Source: Asterias amurensis (taxonomy: Eukaryota; Echinodermata; Asteroidea; Forcipulatida; Asteriidae). From it: a stretch of 64,000 bases of DNA. Shown piece after piece: positions 34,807 through 46,309 of the stretch; the first letter of the stretch is position 1, and each line of letters starts with the position of its first letter. The notes beneath the pieces are model-generated. The model saw only the letters and a program-made list of their open reading frames with translations, was not told where the DNA came from and did no database searches. The DNA lies in the NCBI RefSeq assembly GCF_032118995.1, contig NC_092653.1:22525202-22589201 (forward strand), written 5' to 3'. The translations under genes were made by a program, and so were the position numbers.

Positions 34807-37800
34807 ATGACGTCTTTAAAGCGACCAGCGCACGACACTTCCCCCAAATACGGAGGAATTCCCAGCAAAATGCCTACACTGGTGAGACAGCGATCTCCTG
34901 TGGCGGCCAAGTCGTTTTTAAGTCCGCCAAGCGTCGATCCAGAACCGTACTACCTCGTGAAAGACAGCCCAGGTTGGTCGTATGGTAAAAACGTTCATTA
35001 AATCAATCTGATTCTGAGTGTGATGTGCACAACGCTTTAACATTTTTAACAATATTATTGTTTTTGACTCTGATGTCTGAACCAAGTGTAAAACGTGTCC
35101 GTACAAATGGTAACAAACTTTCTCACATTATTTACAACACAACTTAAATAACTATCTGATCATTAAAGTAAGTTGTTGTTTATTATTTATTAACCAATTT
35201 TAATAATTAAAATAAAAGGTCACAAATTTTTGATATTCATTGCCATTTTTGTAAGTTGTATGTAGGCCTAATTAATCTTATCAATGCTTCATCAGAACCA
35301 TAATTTGCCGATAATTCGATTTGCAAAAAATCAAGACGATGTGGTAATCATTTAAAGCCATTCATTATACACTTTCGGTACAGAAAAAATTGTAAAAGTT
35401 CACAGATTTACAAATAATAGGTTTACAGAAGGTAATGGTGAAAGATTTATCTTGAAATATTATTCTATGAAATGCTTTACTTTTTGAGAAAACATTAAAA
35501 CAATATCAATTTTTGATAGCAATAGCGAGAATTACAGATTTATTTTAAACACATGTCATGAAACGGCGAAACGTGGGGAAACAAGGCTGGGTTTTCCCGA
35601 TATTTTCTCCCAACTCCGATGACTGATTGAGCCTAAATTTTCACAGGTTTGTTATTTAATATATAAGTTGTGGTGCACCAAGTGTGGGCCTTGGACGATA
35701 CCGTTTAAGTGTCCAATTGCTTTAAAGGAACACGTTGCCTTGGATCGGACGAGTTGGTCAAAACAAAAGCATTTGTAACCGTTTTTTATAAAATGCATAT
35801 GGTTGGAAAGATGTTTTAAAAGTAGAATACAATGATCCACACAAGTTTGCCTCGAAATTGCGTGGTTTTCCTTCTACTGTGCGAACTAACATGGTCGGCC
35901 ATTTATGGGAGTCAAAATTTTGACCCCCATAAATGGCCGACGTGTTAGTCGACGAGGTAAAAGGAAAACCACGCAATTTCGAGGCATATTTGTGTGGATC
36001 ATTGTATTCTACTTTCACAACATCTTTCTACCCATATGCATTTAATAAAAAACGGTTACAAACGCTTTTCAAAGACCAACTCGACCGATCCAAGGCAACG
36101 TGTTCCTTTAAGAAATGGTATCGCGATTTTTGGATAATATCGAGATATCACCCAAGCTTAAAGGAAATTTTCATTTGCTAAGATATTAAATTCATGTTGT
36201 TTTCCCCCATATCTGCACAGTTCCAACGGAGGTCACTGGTGAGACCAATCTGATTAGTCACTATGGTCTTGAGCACAGCTATCAACGGTTCTCAAGTAAG
36301 AAAGTTAAAGAGCAACTCAGTGCATTTCTACCTCATTTACCAGGTAAGGAGCCACGTTATAAATGGAACCATAAAGGAATAAAATGAAAACATGAACCAT
36401 TGGTTATCCTGAATCATTGTTGCTCATCATAGCATACCAGTTTGGTACGTCCAATATGCAAGCTGTATGCTGGTAATCAATGGTATGCTTTGTGCAATGC
36501 TAGTCACAATAACCAGCGGTATGTTTTTGTACATGAACCATTGGTTATCTTGGACCAGGTGTTGCGCACAGAATACCATTAATTACCAAACAAAGCAGCC
36601 ATATTTGTTTCCGAAAGTTGAGGATTCTCAAAAGCGTTGAGAATTCATAGCGGCCGTAGGGAGGAGGGTTACGTTGTCGCAACTATACCGTATGAAGCCT
36701 TGCATTATATAACTCCCAGTAGGGAGTACATAGATAAGACATGCAACTTTCTAAATCCCCCCAAAAAAGAGGAAATGGTCAATCACATTAACTTTTGTAC
36801 TCTGTTTTTAAATTTTCTAGACCTGTGGCACTATTTTGAAAAGAAAAAAGGAAATCAGCTGATCAGCTGAAAAGTTGCATGCCTGATAGATAGGGCATGT
36901 GTTAGAGCTGAATGGTTTTTTTTATTGCTCTTTGTCAACCAGGGGTTCATCCATCTTTCGTGTTTCTAAATATTTGCAACCCTTTGGTTTGCCCTGTGCA
37001 GGAATGATCGACACCGTTGGTGTACAGGATAACAGCAGTCTACGGATGCTAATTGATAAGCCACCGGTCGGTGGGAAAGAGATCCTTCCATTGTCTGGGC
37101 CATCTTTGGCAGGATTCAAACTACACCCTGGATCGGTAAGTTGATATATCATTGTTTGTTTGTTTATAAACTTCCACTCAAGTAAACAACAAGTCATAAT
37201 TTATTGGCTTTGAAGAAAATAAAACATATTGTGCAGAAGGCCACCTACAAAAACACATCGATGACCCTTTGTATGTTCCAGTGGGAAAGTTTGTGTAGTA
37301 TACCTTTGGTTTTTGGAGTTGTTTGATTGTTTAATCCTTTATAAATGTATTTGTATACAATAAAACTAACTAGTGAAAATTTCATTTCAAAAGGTGGGAG
37401 CATTTTTGAGATATTGCTGAAAAACCCAAAGTGGTTTAGTTCAAGCAGGAAGAATTGATCATAATAACATAATCTTAGAAACGTTGCTCACAGTAATGTT
37501 TCTAACATTCAAACCTTGGGGGATGAAAACTGTTATCTTATTCCGTAAACCACTTTACTTTGAAGTAAAATGATTCTCAAACTGCTTTATACTATCGAAA
37601 GCTGCTGTACTTCTAACCAACTAAGTGTTTATTTCCAATTGTTTTAGGAGTGTTTATCAAACGTATACCATCCCTTTAAAAAAACATGACCATGGGAAAA
37701 ATGTTTGAGTTTCAAGCTGAAAGCTCACTCATTATAAATACATGTATTTCAGACCAATCCTCCAAAAAAACATTTCTGTCTGAAATACTTTAAAAGTTTG

Positions 37801-39524
37801 ACAGGATAACTTTCCGTATGGCGCCACTACTTTTTCACACATTTTTACAAAAAGGGATATCTCATTGAGGTAAATTAGATACTATATTATTTCATATCGA
37901 ATGAAAATATGGTGGCGCCATACGGAAACTTTTCCGTTTGACGTTAGTACCTTAGTAAGACACAATGAGCAATCATTTTTATATTCACATCATTGTTTTC
38001 TTGGTACAGATACCTGAGCAGTTTAAGCTGCTACATCACCAACCAGTCAAGAAACACAAACACAAGAAGCACAAGAAAGAGCACAGACCACCAGATGCCA
38101 CCGAGATATCCATAACAGGTTTGTTTGTCTTTCTGTCTGTCTGTATGTCTGTTTTAGGGAACTCCACAAACTCCCATAACGGGATAAAAACATCAAGCTA
38201 TGAGTTTTGCAAATCAAAACAATATGGTTTAGTAACTAGACGACAATACTTATTCTAGTAATTGTGAAATCAGTAGTTAGCTTAGTACATGTAGGACCTG
38301 ATAATGTGAGATATATTGGGAATCAGAAAAATTGTGCTCTTTAATCAAAATATATAGTGTAAGTTTGGGCCTGTACGTTTTCATCAAGCTCTTTATGTAT
38401 GTAGTATGATTAGTTCGTTCATTCCATTCAAAGACAAACTAACAAATCTCATTTGATCTTGGCTTCCGCTTTCGGCCTAATAGGAGGGGATCAAGGGACT
38501 GAAGGAAGTCACGACAAGAAACACAAAAAGCAGAAGAAGCACGAAGATGGAGAACGCAAGAAACGCAAGAAGGAGAAGAAGAAGAAAAAGGTAAGAAGAA
38601 ATAACAAATTCCAAGGCATAGGAAAGATTTCACAAGATTCATCTTAAGATGAGTTTGCCAAGATCCCCAAAGTGAGTTGTATTGTGATCTCACAGTTTGC
38701 TTAGCAATTAAGATTGATTCAGAGTAAAGATCAAGCCTAACTCTTTGTGAAATCGACCCATGAAACGTTATTAGTGCCGAAAAATAGAAACAAAAGCAGC
38801 CCCAATAAATTTTCCTATTTAAATTTTGAGCGAAAGATATTTTTATAACAATATCTCGGCTCCACAACCCCCCATCAGCTCACTCCTTTGGAAGCCTCCA
38901 ACTCTGTACCTTGTGGTACTCTGGTAGGACAGTCGCTGCACCCAGCACTGAACTAGGAATTAGGAATTAAACTAGGAACTAAAGGCAGTGGACACTATTG
39001 ATAATTACTCAAAATAATTATTAGCACAAAACCTTACTTGGTAAATGGTAATGAGTAATAGGAAGAGGTTGGTAGTATAAAACATTGTGAGAAATAGCTC
39101 CCTCTGAAGTGAAGTAGTTTTAGAGAAAGAAGTAAATTTCCAGGAATTTGATTTTGAGACCTCAGATCTAGAGTTTGAGGTATCGAAATCAAGCATGTGA
39201 AAGCACACAACTTTGTGTGACAAGGGTATTTTTTTCTTTCATTTCATTATTATCTCCCAAATTAGATGACCGATTGAGCTCAAATTTTCACAGGTTTGTT
39301 ATTTTATGCATATGTTGAGATACAGCAAGTGAGAAGACTGGTCTTTGACAGTTACCATTAGTGTCCAGCGTCTTTAAAGGAAAGATGTAACATTAGGAGG
39401 AAAACACTTCTATCTGTGCGTTTTTTGACAGTTTTGTTTTTTGTGGTTGTATTTTCAGCAGCGCCAGAGTCCAACTCACCCAAGTGGTACTTCACACAAT
39501 GGCAGCGGACCTGGCAGGCCATGA
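34807..39524 (+). CDS. MED19: Mediator of RNA polymerase II transcription subunit 19, complete, six exons
   Basis: Mediator head-associated subunit bridging regulators to RNA polymerase II in the nucleus. Exons 34807-34972, 36221-36343, 37002-37135, 38010-38118, 38484-38590, 39459-39524; 705 nt, 234 residues (human MED19 about 244). Visible family blocks: PYYLVKDSPG, then TEVTGETNLISHYGLEHSY and KKVKEQLSAFLPHLPG, then MIDTVGVQDNSSLRMLIDKP, LAGFKLHPGS, IPEQFKLLHHQPVKK, followed by a lysine/histidine-rich basic tail (KHKHKKHKKEH and KKRKKEKKKKK) and a short Ser/Pro/Gly-rich C-terminus ending GPGRP. All junctions are GT..AG with matching phases. The first 45 residues are not recognisably conserved. 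The start ATG lies 221 bp from the divergent BLTP2 start. Intron 1 holds a 382-bp palindromic MITE and intron 3 a short TIR element. A possible poly(A) signal is AATAAA at 40100. Confidence 0.95.
35575..35721 (-). mobile_element. Right-half fragment of a TTAA-type MITE abutting a palindromic MITE
   Basis: Block GATGACTGATTGAGCCTAAA through GTGTCCAATTGCT; ends at the TTAA that also flanks the palindromic element at 35726. Confidence 0.6.
35726..36107. mobile_element. Near-complete 382-bp palindromic MITE in MED19 intron 1
   Basis: Ends AGGAACACGTTGCCTTGGAT and its inverse; almost the whole length is self-complementary, with a short centre near 35915-35945. TTAA on both sides (35722-35725, 36108-36111). 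Same target site and AGG start as the other TTAA family, so probably mobilised by a related transposase. Confidence 0.9.
37806..37938. mobile_element. TIR MITE, CCGTATGGCGCCAC family, MED19 intron 3
   Basis: About 130 bp; ends TTTCCGTATGGCGCCACTAC and inverse (GTGGCGCCATACGGAAA). Confidence 0.82.
38983..39373 (-). mobile_element. Full-length TTAA-type MITE in MED19 intron 5
   Basis: 391 bp, flanks CTAA (38979-38982) and TTAA (39374-39377); right end AGCGTCT has drifted from consensus. About 85 bases upstream of the last MED19 coding exon. Confidence 0.9.
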
Positions 39525-40099
39525 ACAGTTACTTAAGTATTTATGTTGGAACTTTAATACTAAGAGGATATAGGGTTTGTACATTGTTAATACATGTAAA
39601 CAAAATATCAGTGGTTTGTTTCTCAAAGCTTTACTTTTAAGATTGTTCCAGTCACAAGACAACTGAGAAGTTATATCTAACCTCCTGCCCTCATATGAAC
39701 AAAATTGTGAATGTCAATTGCATCACAGTCTTGTTATTTATTTCAGCATTTGATTGCAGACAATATTGTACAGTTGTCTGAATGAAATGAGCTGAAGTTT
39801 GTATTAGCTGGTTTCTGTAGCTGAAAATGATCTAAGAAGGTTTAGTGTGGAGCCATGCAGTGTGAAGATTTATTTCACAAGGTCTTCTCAGCAGGCCTGT
39901 GATTGGTCAAGATTTTTGCAGATCTCAGGAAAACAAATTCTGCAAGGATTTTCCTCTGCATTGAAAATCATGAACAGTTAATGAAGGGAAGTAAGATGTA
40001 GCCAACTATTACTGGAACACAGGCCTCGGGCATGTGTTTTTAGCGCCGGCCAGTAAACTCACAATGGGACAAGCCTAGTGGTCTTGTGTTTTTCATTTG

Positions 40100-40105
40100 A
40101 ATAAA
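40100..40105 (+). terminator. Candidate poly(A) signal of MED19
   Basis: AATAAA 576 bases below the MED19 stop, followed by a GT-rich stretch at 40111-40130. Position is plausible; no direct proof. Confidence 0.3.
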
Positions 40106-40477
40106 ATACCTCATTGTGTAATATCTTTGTGAACAAATGTTGACTGTGAATGTGATAATTATCTTTCAATTCTCTAATATACATAAAAACAAATGAGTTA
40201 GATCAATTCTGATTGCTTCTTGAACTTATCAAATAAACTATGGTCCAGTAAAATATTTGAGCTACAAGCCCTGCAGTCTTGTGGTTTTTTTTGAAAAATT
40301 TATAATGTGTCAAACCTCTTTGTTGTTCATTTGTGGTGATATAGAGATTCTGTTATCGTGCCAAAAATGTGACACCCTCAAAATTCAGAGGTTTCACCTC
40401 TAAACTAGAGGAAACCATTTCCAGATTGAGCATTTCCTTTTTTGTACAATCTTATTCCTGTTTCAAAGCCAGTTCAC

Positions 40478-40688
40478 CCCAAGCTCTGCGCTTACGGAAG
40501 CAGGGAACTCCGTGTTTACGTCAGGCGAATTTCACGGGTTAGCAGGGAATTTTTGCTTGTGAATGCGTACTCCATGTTACGAGGCATTCTTCAGTTACAC
40601 AGCTAGCGCAGAAATTGCTCTGTATAAGCAGAGAATGGTGATCCTAGAGGCATTATTCGGCAGTAAGCAGAGCCGTGAAATTGGGCCC
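40478..40688. mobile_element. Foldback element, GGGCCCAATTTCAT family
   Basis: Right end AGCAGAGCCGTGAAATTGGG is clear; left end (CACCCCAAGCTCTGCGCTTA) has drifted. Downstream of MED19. Confidence 0.7.
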
Positions 40689-41674
40689 AGATATTTTGAT
40701 TGGTTGGGTTTACTGAAACCACCGAAAGAAAGTATGGATAGTTTTTCCAATCTTGGTACAAAACGTGTTCACTCTTTATATGCAATCTTGGAGGCTTTAG
40801 CTGTTATAAAGATCAAATAGAGCAAGAGATTTTCTGTCTAACGTTTGTCTCAAGTTTGGTTATGTGTACACTAAGCATTTTACTCAAAGACTACAAACAA
40901 TGAAGTGGGCTCGGAAAAGTGAGCTTTCATTAGTATTTTGAACATATGCAAGTTTGCTTTATCCCGCAAGTTATTAGTGTAGGGATTCGTACATTGAGTC
41001 ATGTCTTCTAGTTAAAAGGGTCGGAATATTTGGGGTTCTGTGTCTGTGTGTTTTCTCATCAGTTTTTTTAATATTATAAGGTACATGTATGTATGAGATT
41101 GGTGTGGCGTGTTTGAAAGATAATTAAATCGGAGATTGAGAGTTTTTACAATGGGTGTGTGGTTATTTAGGATTTATCCTGATTTTAGGATTTTCTGGGC
41201 GTGTGAAAGGTATTTTGTTTTTAAGGGAGATTTGGGTTACTTGCTAAATGTTTTGCAGGAAGTTTGTTTCACCAAACTGTTAATATTTAGGAAAAGTTTG
41301 TCTTTGGGGCAGTACATCTGACAAAGCTTTATAAATCCACATTTTCAAGATGGATTATGTGTTTAACAAGATTGGATAGTCAAATATGCAGGCTTGGTGG
41401 ATTGATAGATGTACAAAGTAGTGAAAATATGAATCTTATTGTTGTTTTGCATGGTTTTTTTTAATAAGCTGTGCAACATTATTCTTTCTTGATGAATTCT
41501 TGAATCAAAATGAATATGACCTTGAATAGTTAGTTTTATTTATATTTCTTAGAGCTGTTTCTGTGCATGAAACTTTCTATTCGTAAGTTTCATTCTCTAA
41601 CCCGTAAGTTTCATTGGCTAGAGACACTCTCATGTCCTCATATTATACTCCAGTCTATGTTAAAGATTCTTGAA

Positions 41675-41815
41675 ACTATTGGAATTGTCAAAGACCAGTC
41701 TTCTCACTTGGTGTATTTCAACATATGCACAAAATACCAAACCTGTGAAAATTTCAACTCAATTGGTCGTCAAAGTTGCGAGATAATAATGGAAGAAAAA
41801 ACACCTTTGTCCCCG
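41675..41815 (+). mobile_element. Fragment of a TTAA-type MITE
   Basis: Matches the half running from GGAATTGTCAAAGACCAGTC through CTCAATTGGTCGTCAAAGTT; about 140 bp, no second end seen. Confidence 0.6.
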
Positions 41816-42293
41816 AAGTTTTAGTTTATATGTTCAGAAGAATTGTTACATGTAATGCAAGAATAATTCCATTGCTATGTTTATACATTTTATGTTCAGT
41901 AATATTATATGCCAAAGTAGGCTCTGATGTGGACAACTGGTTGAACTTTTACTTCATTTTGGTTTGACTACTCCTTTAAATATAAACAACTTTTATTCAG
42001 TATTGTAAATAAATTATTTAACTGTTTATATTAAGTTTACTGTTACTATTTTGTTCAAAACCAATACATTATACGTTGGTTAGAGGAATTTGAGGTCCAA
42101 CAATGAAATATTAAGGACATTCCATTCTGAGTGATATGTATTTGAATGTTGAGTAGAATTGAAGTAATTTTTCCTTTTAATTAGATTAATAGTTTTGCAT
42201 TGAAGTATAATATATTTTCCTCAAGTGTGTACAGAAAAAAGGAATGTCCATAGAGTGACTAACAGGGACCTGTGTGGACTTGCCTTGCTTTAA

Positions 42294-42679
42294 AGGCAGC
42301 GGACACTATTGGTAATTACTCAAAATAATTGTTGGCATAAAACCTTACTTGATTACGAGTAATGGGGAGAGGTTGATAGTATAAAACATTGTGAGAAACC
42401 TCTCCCTCTGAGGTGACGTAGTTTTCGAGAAAAAAGTAATACTCCACGAATTTGATTTCAAGACCTCAGATTTAGAATTTGAGGTCTTGAAATCAAGCAT
42501 CTGAAAGCACACAACTTCATGTGACCATGGTGCGACAAGGGTGCTTTTTCTTTCATTATATTGCAACTTCGACAACCGATTGAGCTCAAATTTTCACAGG
42601 CTTGTTATTTGATGCCTATGTTGAGATATACCAACTGTGAAGACTAGTCTTTGACAATTACCAATAGTGTCCAGTGTCT
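42294..42679 (-). mobile_element. Full-length TTAA-type MITE
   Basis: 386 bp, TTAA on both sides (42290-42293, 42680-42683). Intergenic between MED19 and PGAM5. Confidence 0.9.
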
Positions 42680-42894
42680 TTAAGACATTTATATTTGCTT
42701 AATATTGCAGGCATAATTGATTCTCACAGAGGGTGACATTTTGAATAATGGTTGATCACCCTGGACTACATGATTCAAACTTGTACAAGGTATTCTGAGA
42801 ATGAAACAACTTTCTGGATCCAATACCATTGTGTTCATTTCCTGCGTGATTGTGATTTAAATATAAAAAGCCATGAAGTTGACTTCAATAATTT

Positions 42895-43055
42895 CATGAC
42901 TTCTGACTGGCACCCCCGAACAAAGATATTGACAAAATAGGGACACCGCCAATAAAGGGCTAGATAGATAGCTCAGTTGGTAGAACGCTGGCACGTTAAT
43001 CCGGAGGTCGTTGGTTCGAATCTCACTCTAGTCAATTCTTTGTTAAACCCCAAAA
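42895..43055 (+). mobile_element. tRNA-derived SINE with GGTTCGAATC box
   Basis: Near-identical to 8325-8480 over both the 5' TTCTGACTGGCACCCCCGAA block and the tRNA-like GCTCAGTTGGTAGAACGCTG section, so it is a mobile copy and not a tRNA gene. Confidence 0.8.
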
Positions 43056-44509
43056 ATAATGTAAAAATTTACCCAGTCAGTTTCCCTTGTGGTTTATATT
43101 GATATTTTTGAATAATTTCATTTATATTTCAGGTTTCTTTAACTTTTGTGGTGACATTGGGGAGACATTCTTGTTAATTGTAAATGATCTTTTGTGTGTC
43201 AATAAAAAAACAATGCTGAAATTATATAAAACCCCCAAATATTGATTGTATGTCATTTAAAGGTTGTCCAAAGAAGGGGTAAGCTAATCAACTTGAAGAC
43301 AATGTTGATTGGAGATATGTTCTATCAAACATTTTTTTAGTCACATGAATAAAAAAATAAGTCATCTATTGTTACCACCATGCACCAGTACCAACATCAT
43401 TCAGGAAGGGCAGGACTGCCCTTTGGTATCTAACTAAGCAACCGTGAAACCACTGGGAAAAATATATAATGAAATTTTGAAAAAATAACAAAAGAACCAG
43501 AAATAATGACAAACTCACCCGTTAGTTTTCCATTGTGGCCTGCTTTGAAGTCAGTATCTGTGTTTGATAAACATATTCAAGATTAACAATTGAATAAAAC
43601 ATTTTATAAACTTTACAGTTTCACAAAATATAAAAGTAAAGCATTTTGTAAATTTCCTTTAAAAAAACCAACACCACAGTTGGCAAACAACATCCCATTC
43701 CTTCAGTATCCTTCACTTCATGGCAACTCAACCCCAAAATGTTTGGACTTGGAAACAAGATTAGTATGCTTGCCAGTGATGAGTATTTGTTATTCAGACC
43801 AGCAGCCCTAGATCCTCCACACCCACAGGCTTAGAGCTTCAACATTCTGAGGGCAAGGCCATATTCATTTTGCAAAGGGCACTTGTATATGGGAAATTCT
43901 TTGAAGAGGCACTAGGGCAAAAACCAGGGCGGTGGAAGCCATGTCTGTCTTCGAACCTTAAAGATGAGTTTCAACGGATTGTACTTGTTGGAAGTTACGT
44001 TATTGAAACCCACAGAAGAGAAATGTCCTTCTCTTTGTCTAATAGTCACAATCAAGTAAAAGTCAAGTGAAAACCGCCAAAAGTAGGCCTTTAGTTGCTT
44101 TATTTTGCACATTTTCAATTTAATATTATACCCAATCTGATGTGCAGATCTCACTGAACAAAGTATGAGCACTCAATCAAAAAAATAAAATAAAATTTTG
44201 TAAATTGCCATCGAATGTGACAAAATATTCACTGTATGGTTGTGAATGGCGATTTTTGAAAACTTGTCAGTCAAGTAGTTTCTTTAGATTTTACCTCAAA
44301 CAAATAATAATAATTGTTTACCATAAGGTGTAGTGCAATGATGTTATGTCCCTTTAATTACAGGTTAGAGGGGAGGAGGTTACCATCATTTATTACAACC
44401 CACTATTGAAGTATAACTTCATTTAACAATACTTGAATTGTATTGTAATTGATGATACAGTAGAATAACAAAGAAATCAAACAGACACAATGCTGGTTTC
44501 AACTGATGT

Positions 44510-44515
44510 TTTATT
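44510..44515 (-). terminator. Candidate poly(A) signal of PGAM5
   Basis: AATAAA on the minus strand, followed downstream by a T/G-rich run. If used, the 3' UTR would be about 1.8 kb and would include two MITE copies (45497-45640 and 46000-46277), so a nearer unseen site is equally possible. Confidence 0.2.
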
Positions 44516-45489
44516 CTAGAAATAAACTTTTGAAAAGATGCAATTTCTTTTAAGATTTCAGTAACCAGGGCTTAATTTAGCAGAACATTTATGAAACCAA
44601 AATATTTTATATTTTAGATAGAAAAATACGATTGCACCAAAACATGTAAATTCAACCGAGCCTTTTCTCAAAGTGCAAACCAAGGTTTAGCATTTGCTTT
44701 TGTTGCTAAATATAAGCAGAATAATAAGGTGACAATTTAATGCAACAAAACAGACCTTGGGCCATGTGTCATTAGAATGCCTTAATCTTGAAACTAAAAA
44801 TACTCATCGTTAAATCTCAAAACTTAGGGTAAATGTCATGCAATTTACAAGAATATGAAAAACTAAATTGGCTACTGTTAATGGCTGGACAGACTTTACC
44901 TAAACTAATTAGAATACATTCAGATTTGTTTGACAAAATGTACCCAAGTCAATGCGTGGTTTGGCTTTAAAAGCTTAAAATTTAAAATCTTAATGATTAC
45001 GCTTTGACATTTTTGTTGTCTTATTGGTATTAATGTATAATAACACAAAATGTGATTTACAAAAATCACTACAACCCAACCAAAAAAATCAGATAATCAG
45101 AAAAACTTACATCCAAATTGTTGATATTCCTAACAAAGTTATTGTCAAAAAGAGTCCTTGGATTCTTCAAGCACTAAATTAGAGTTCCAACATGCAAATA
45201 ACCGAGATAACTTACATTTTGTCTTATTGACTTGCATGTGCATGTGACACATCTTCAATAAGCTTATTGCTAACTATTAAATAAAAGAAGATGCTGAATA
45301 CATTCTGTACTCTAAAAATTACCCTGGTTAATAAAATATGACTTCATCTTCTTTGAGGTAAATAGATGATAAAACAATGAGCCAATGAGCACACTTTGCT
45401 TGACCTTTAAAAGAGGCGCCCCCATCGGGTGTCCTAAAAGTCCAAACATTCCATGTCCCCTTACCCAAAAGAAACAAACAAACAAACCA

Positions 45490-45640
45490 ACAATAGACTG
45501 ATCCCTCTCCAATGCCATTCTGCACAACTCTGCCGCGCGGGCCAAGCATGTTGGACCTTTCGTTTGTCGGACTTTTCGTTGCGCAATGGGTTGTGATTGG
45601 TCAATATCCAATAGCTTAATGGATCCGTCTATTATACATG
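45490..45640. mobile_element. Copy of the ATAGACCGATCCATTA MITE
   Basis: Interior CATTCTGCACAACTCTGCCG, GTCGGACTTTTCGTTGCG and end TAATGGATCCGTCTATT. Downstream of PGAM5. Confidence 0.72.
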
Positions 45641-45999
45641 TACAGGCCCGACCCAATCCCCAACCCTCAAACAAATAAGCACACTTGGGCCTTCATTTTC
45701 AAAAAATGTCCAACTCCCCCTGTGTCACCTTGCAACAGGTGGGGTTAGCCCCTACTTTCTTTATACAAAAACAACAAAATTCCTGTGAATGGACATCAAA
45801 TTCCGTAAATCCCATAACGGGCTACACTTGGCACTCTGCATCATATGCAGTAATGGCTCTCACCCAAACTGTATAAACTCTACAGTGTGAGCCTTCCTAC
45901 ATCCATCCAGATGAACCACTAAATTCCTGTTTTTAACAAATGAATTTCACAAACTATTGCTCAATAAAACCCACTACAACCCGCTGTAACATCACGGGA

Positions 46000-46277
46000 A
46001 TGCTTTATTGAAGAAAGAGGCTAATAACACATCCTTTTCCTCTGGCACTTTACACCTGTTATCTCCATGTAATTGCTTTTACTAGAAAGTGTACCCAAGT
46101 GGAATACGCACAAATCAGTGGTGCTGTTGAAAACCTCAGGAAAATTAACTACTCATCCTAAAGTTTAATGATCCAAGCAATTCAATATAAACACACCAAC
46201 TCTGTAAAAAAGATGTAAACTTTCAAAGTTTTTGTGGCCAAACTGGAAGTTCTTTAATTGAGCTTTCTCGTAACGAA
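46000..46277. mobile_element. Full AAGCTCCATTAAAGAA repeat below PGAM5
   Basis: Ends GGGAATGCTTTATTGAAGAA and inverse (TTAATTGAGCTTTCTCGTAA); only 33 bases from the PGAM5 stop, so probably in its 3' UTR. Confidence 0.72.
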
Positions 46278-46309
46278 GATTTTGATGGATTCATGATACA
46301 TATTTGTGT

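Larger units (their letters stand above)
39525..46309. other. Intergenic region between MED19 and PGAM5
   Basis: No gene seen. Holds the foldback at 40478, MITE pieces at 41675, 42294 and 45490, a SINE at 42895, and probably both 3' UTRs (converging genes). The stretches 41000-41670, 43060-44500 and 44520-45480 are AT-rich and show nothing I recognise. Confidence 0.6.

Noticed and set aside
35933-36181. 82-codon open frame in MED19 intron 1
   Set aside because: Lies in the palindromic MITE; the opposite arm gives a similar frame on the other strand.
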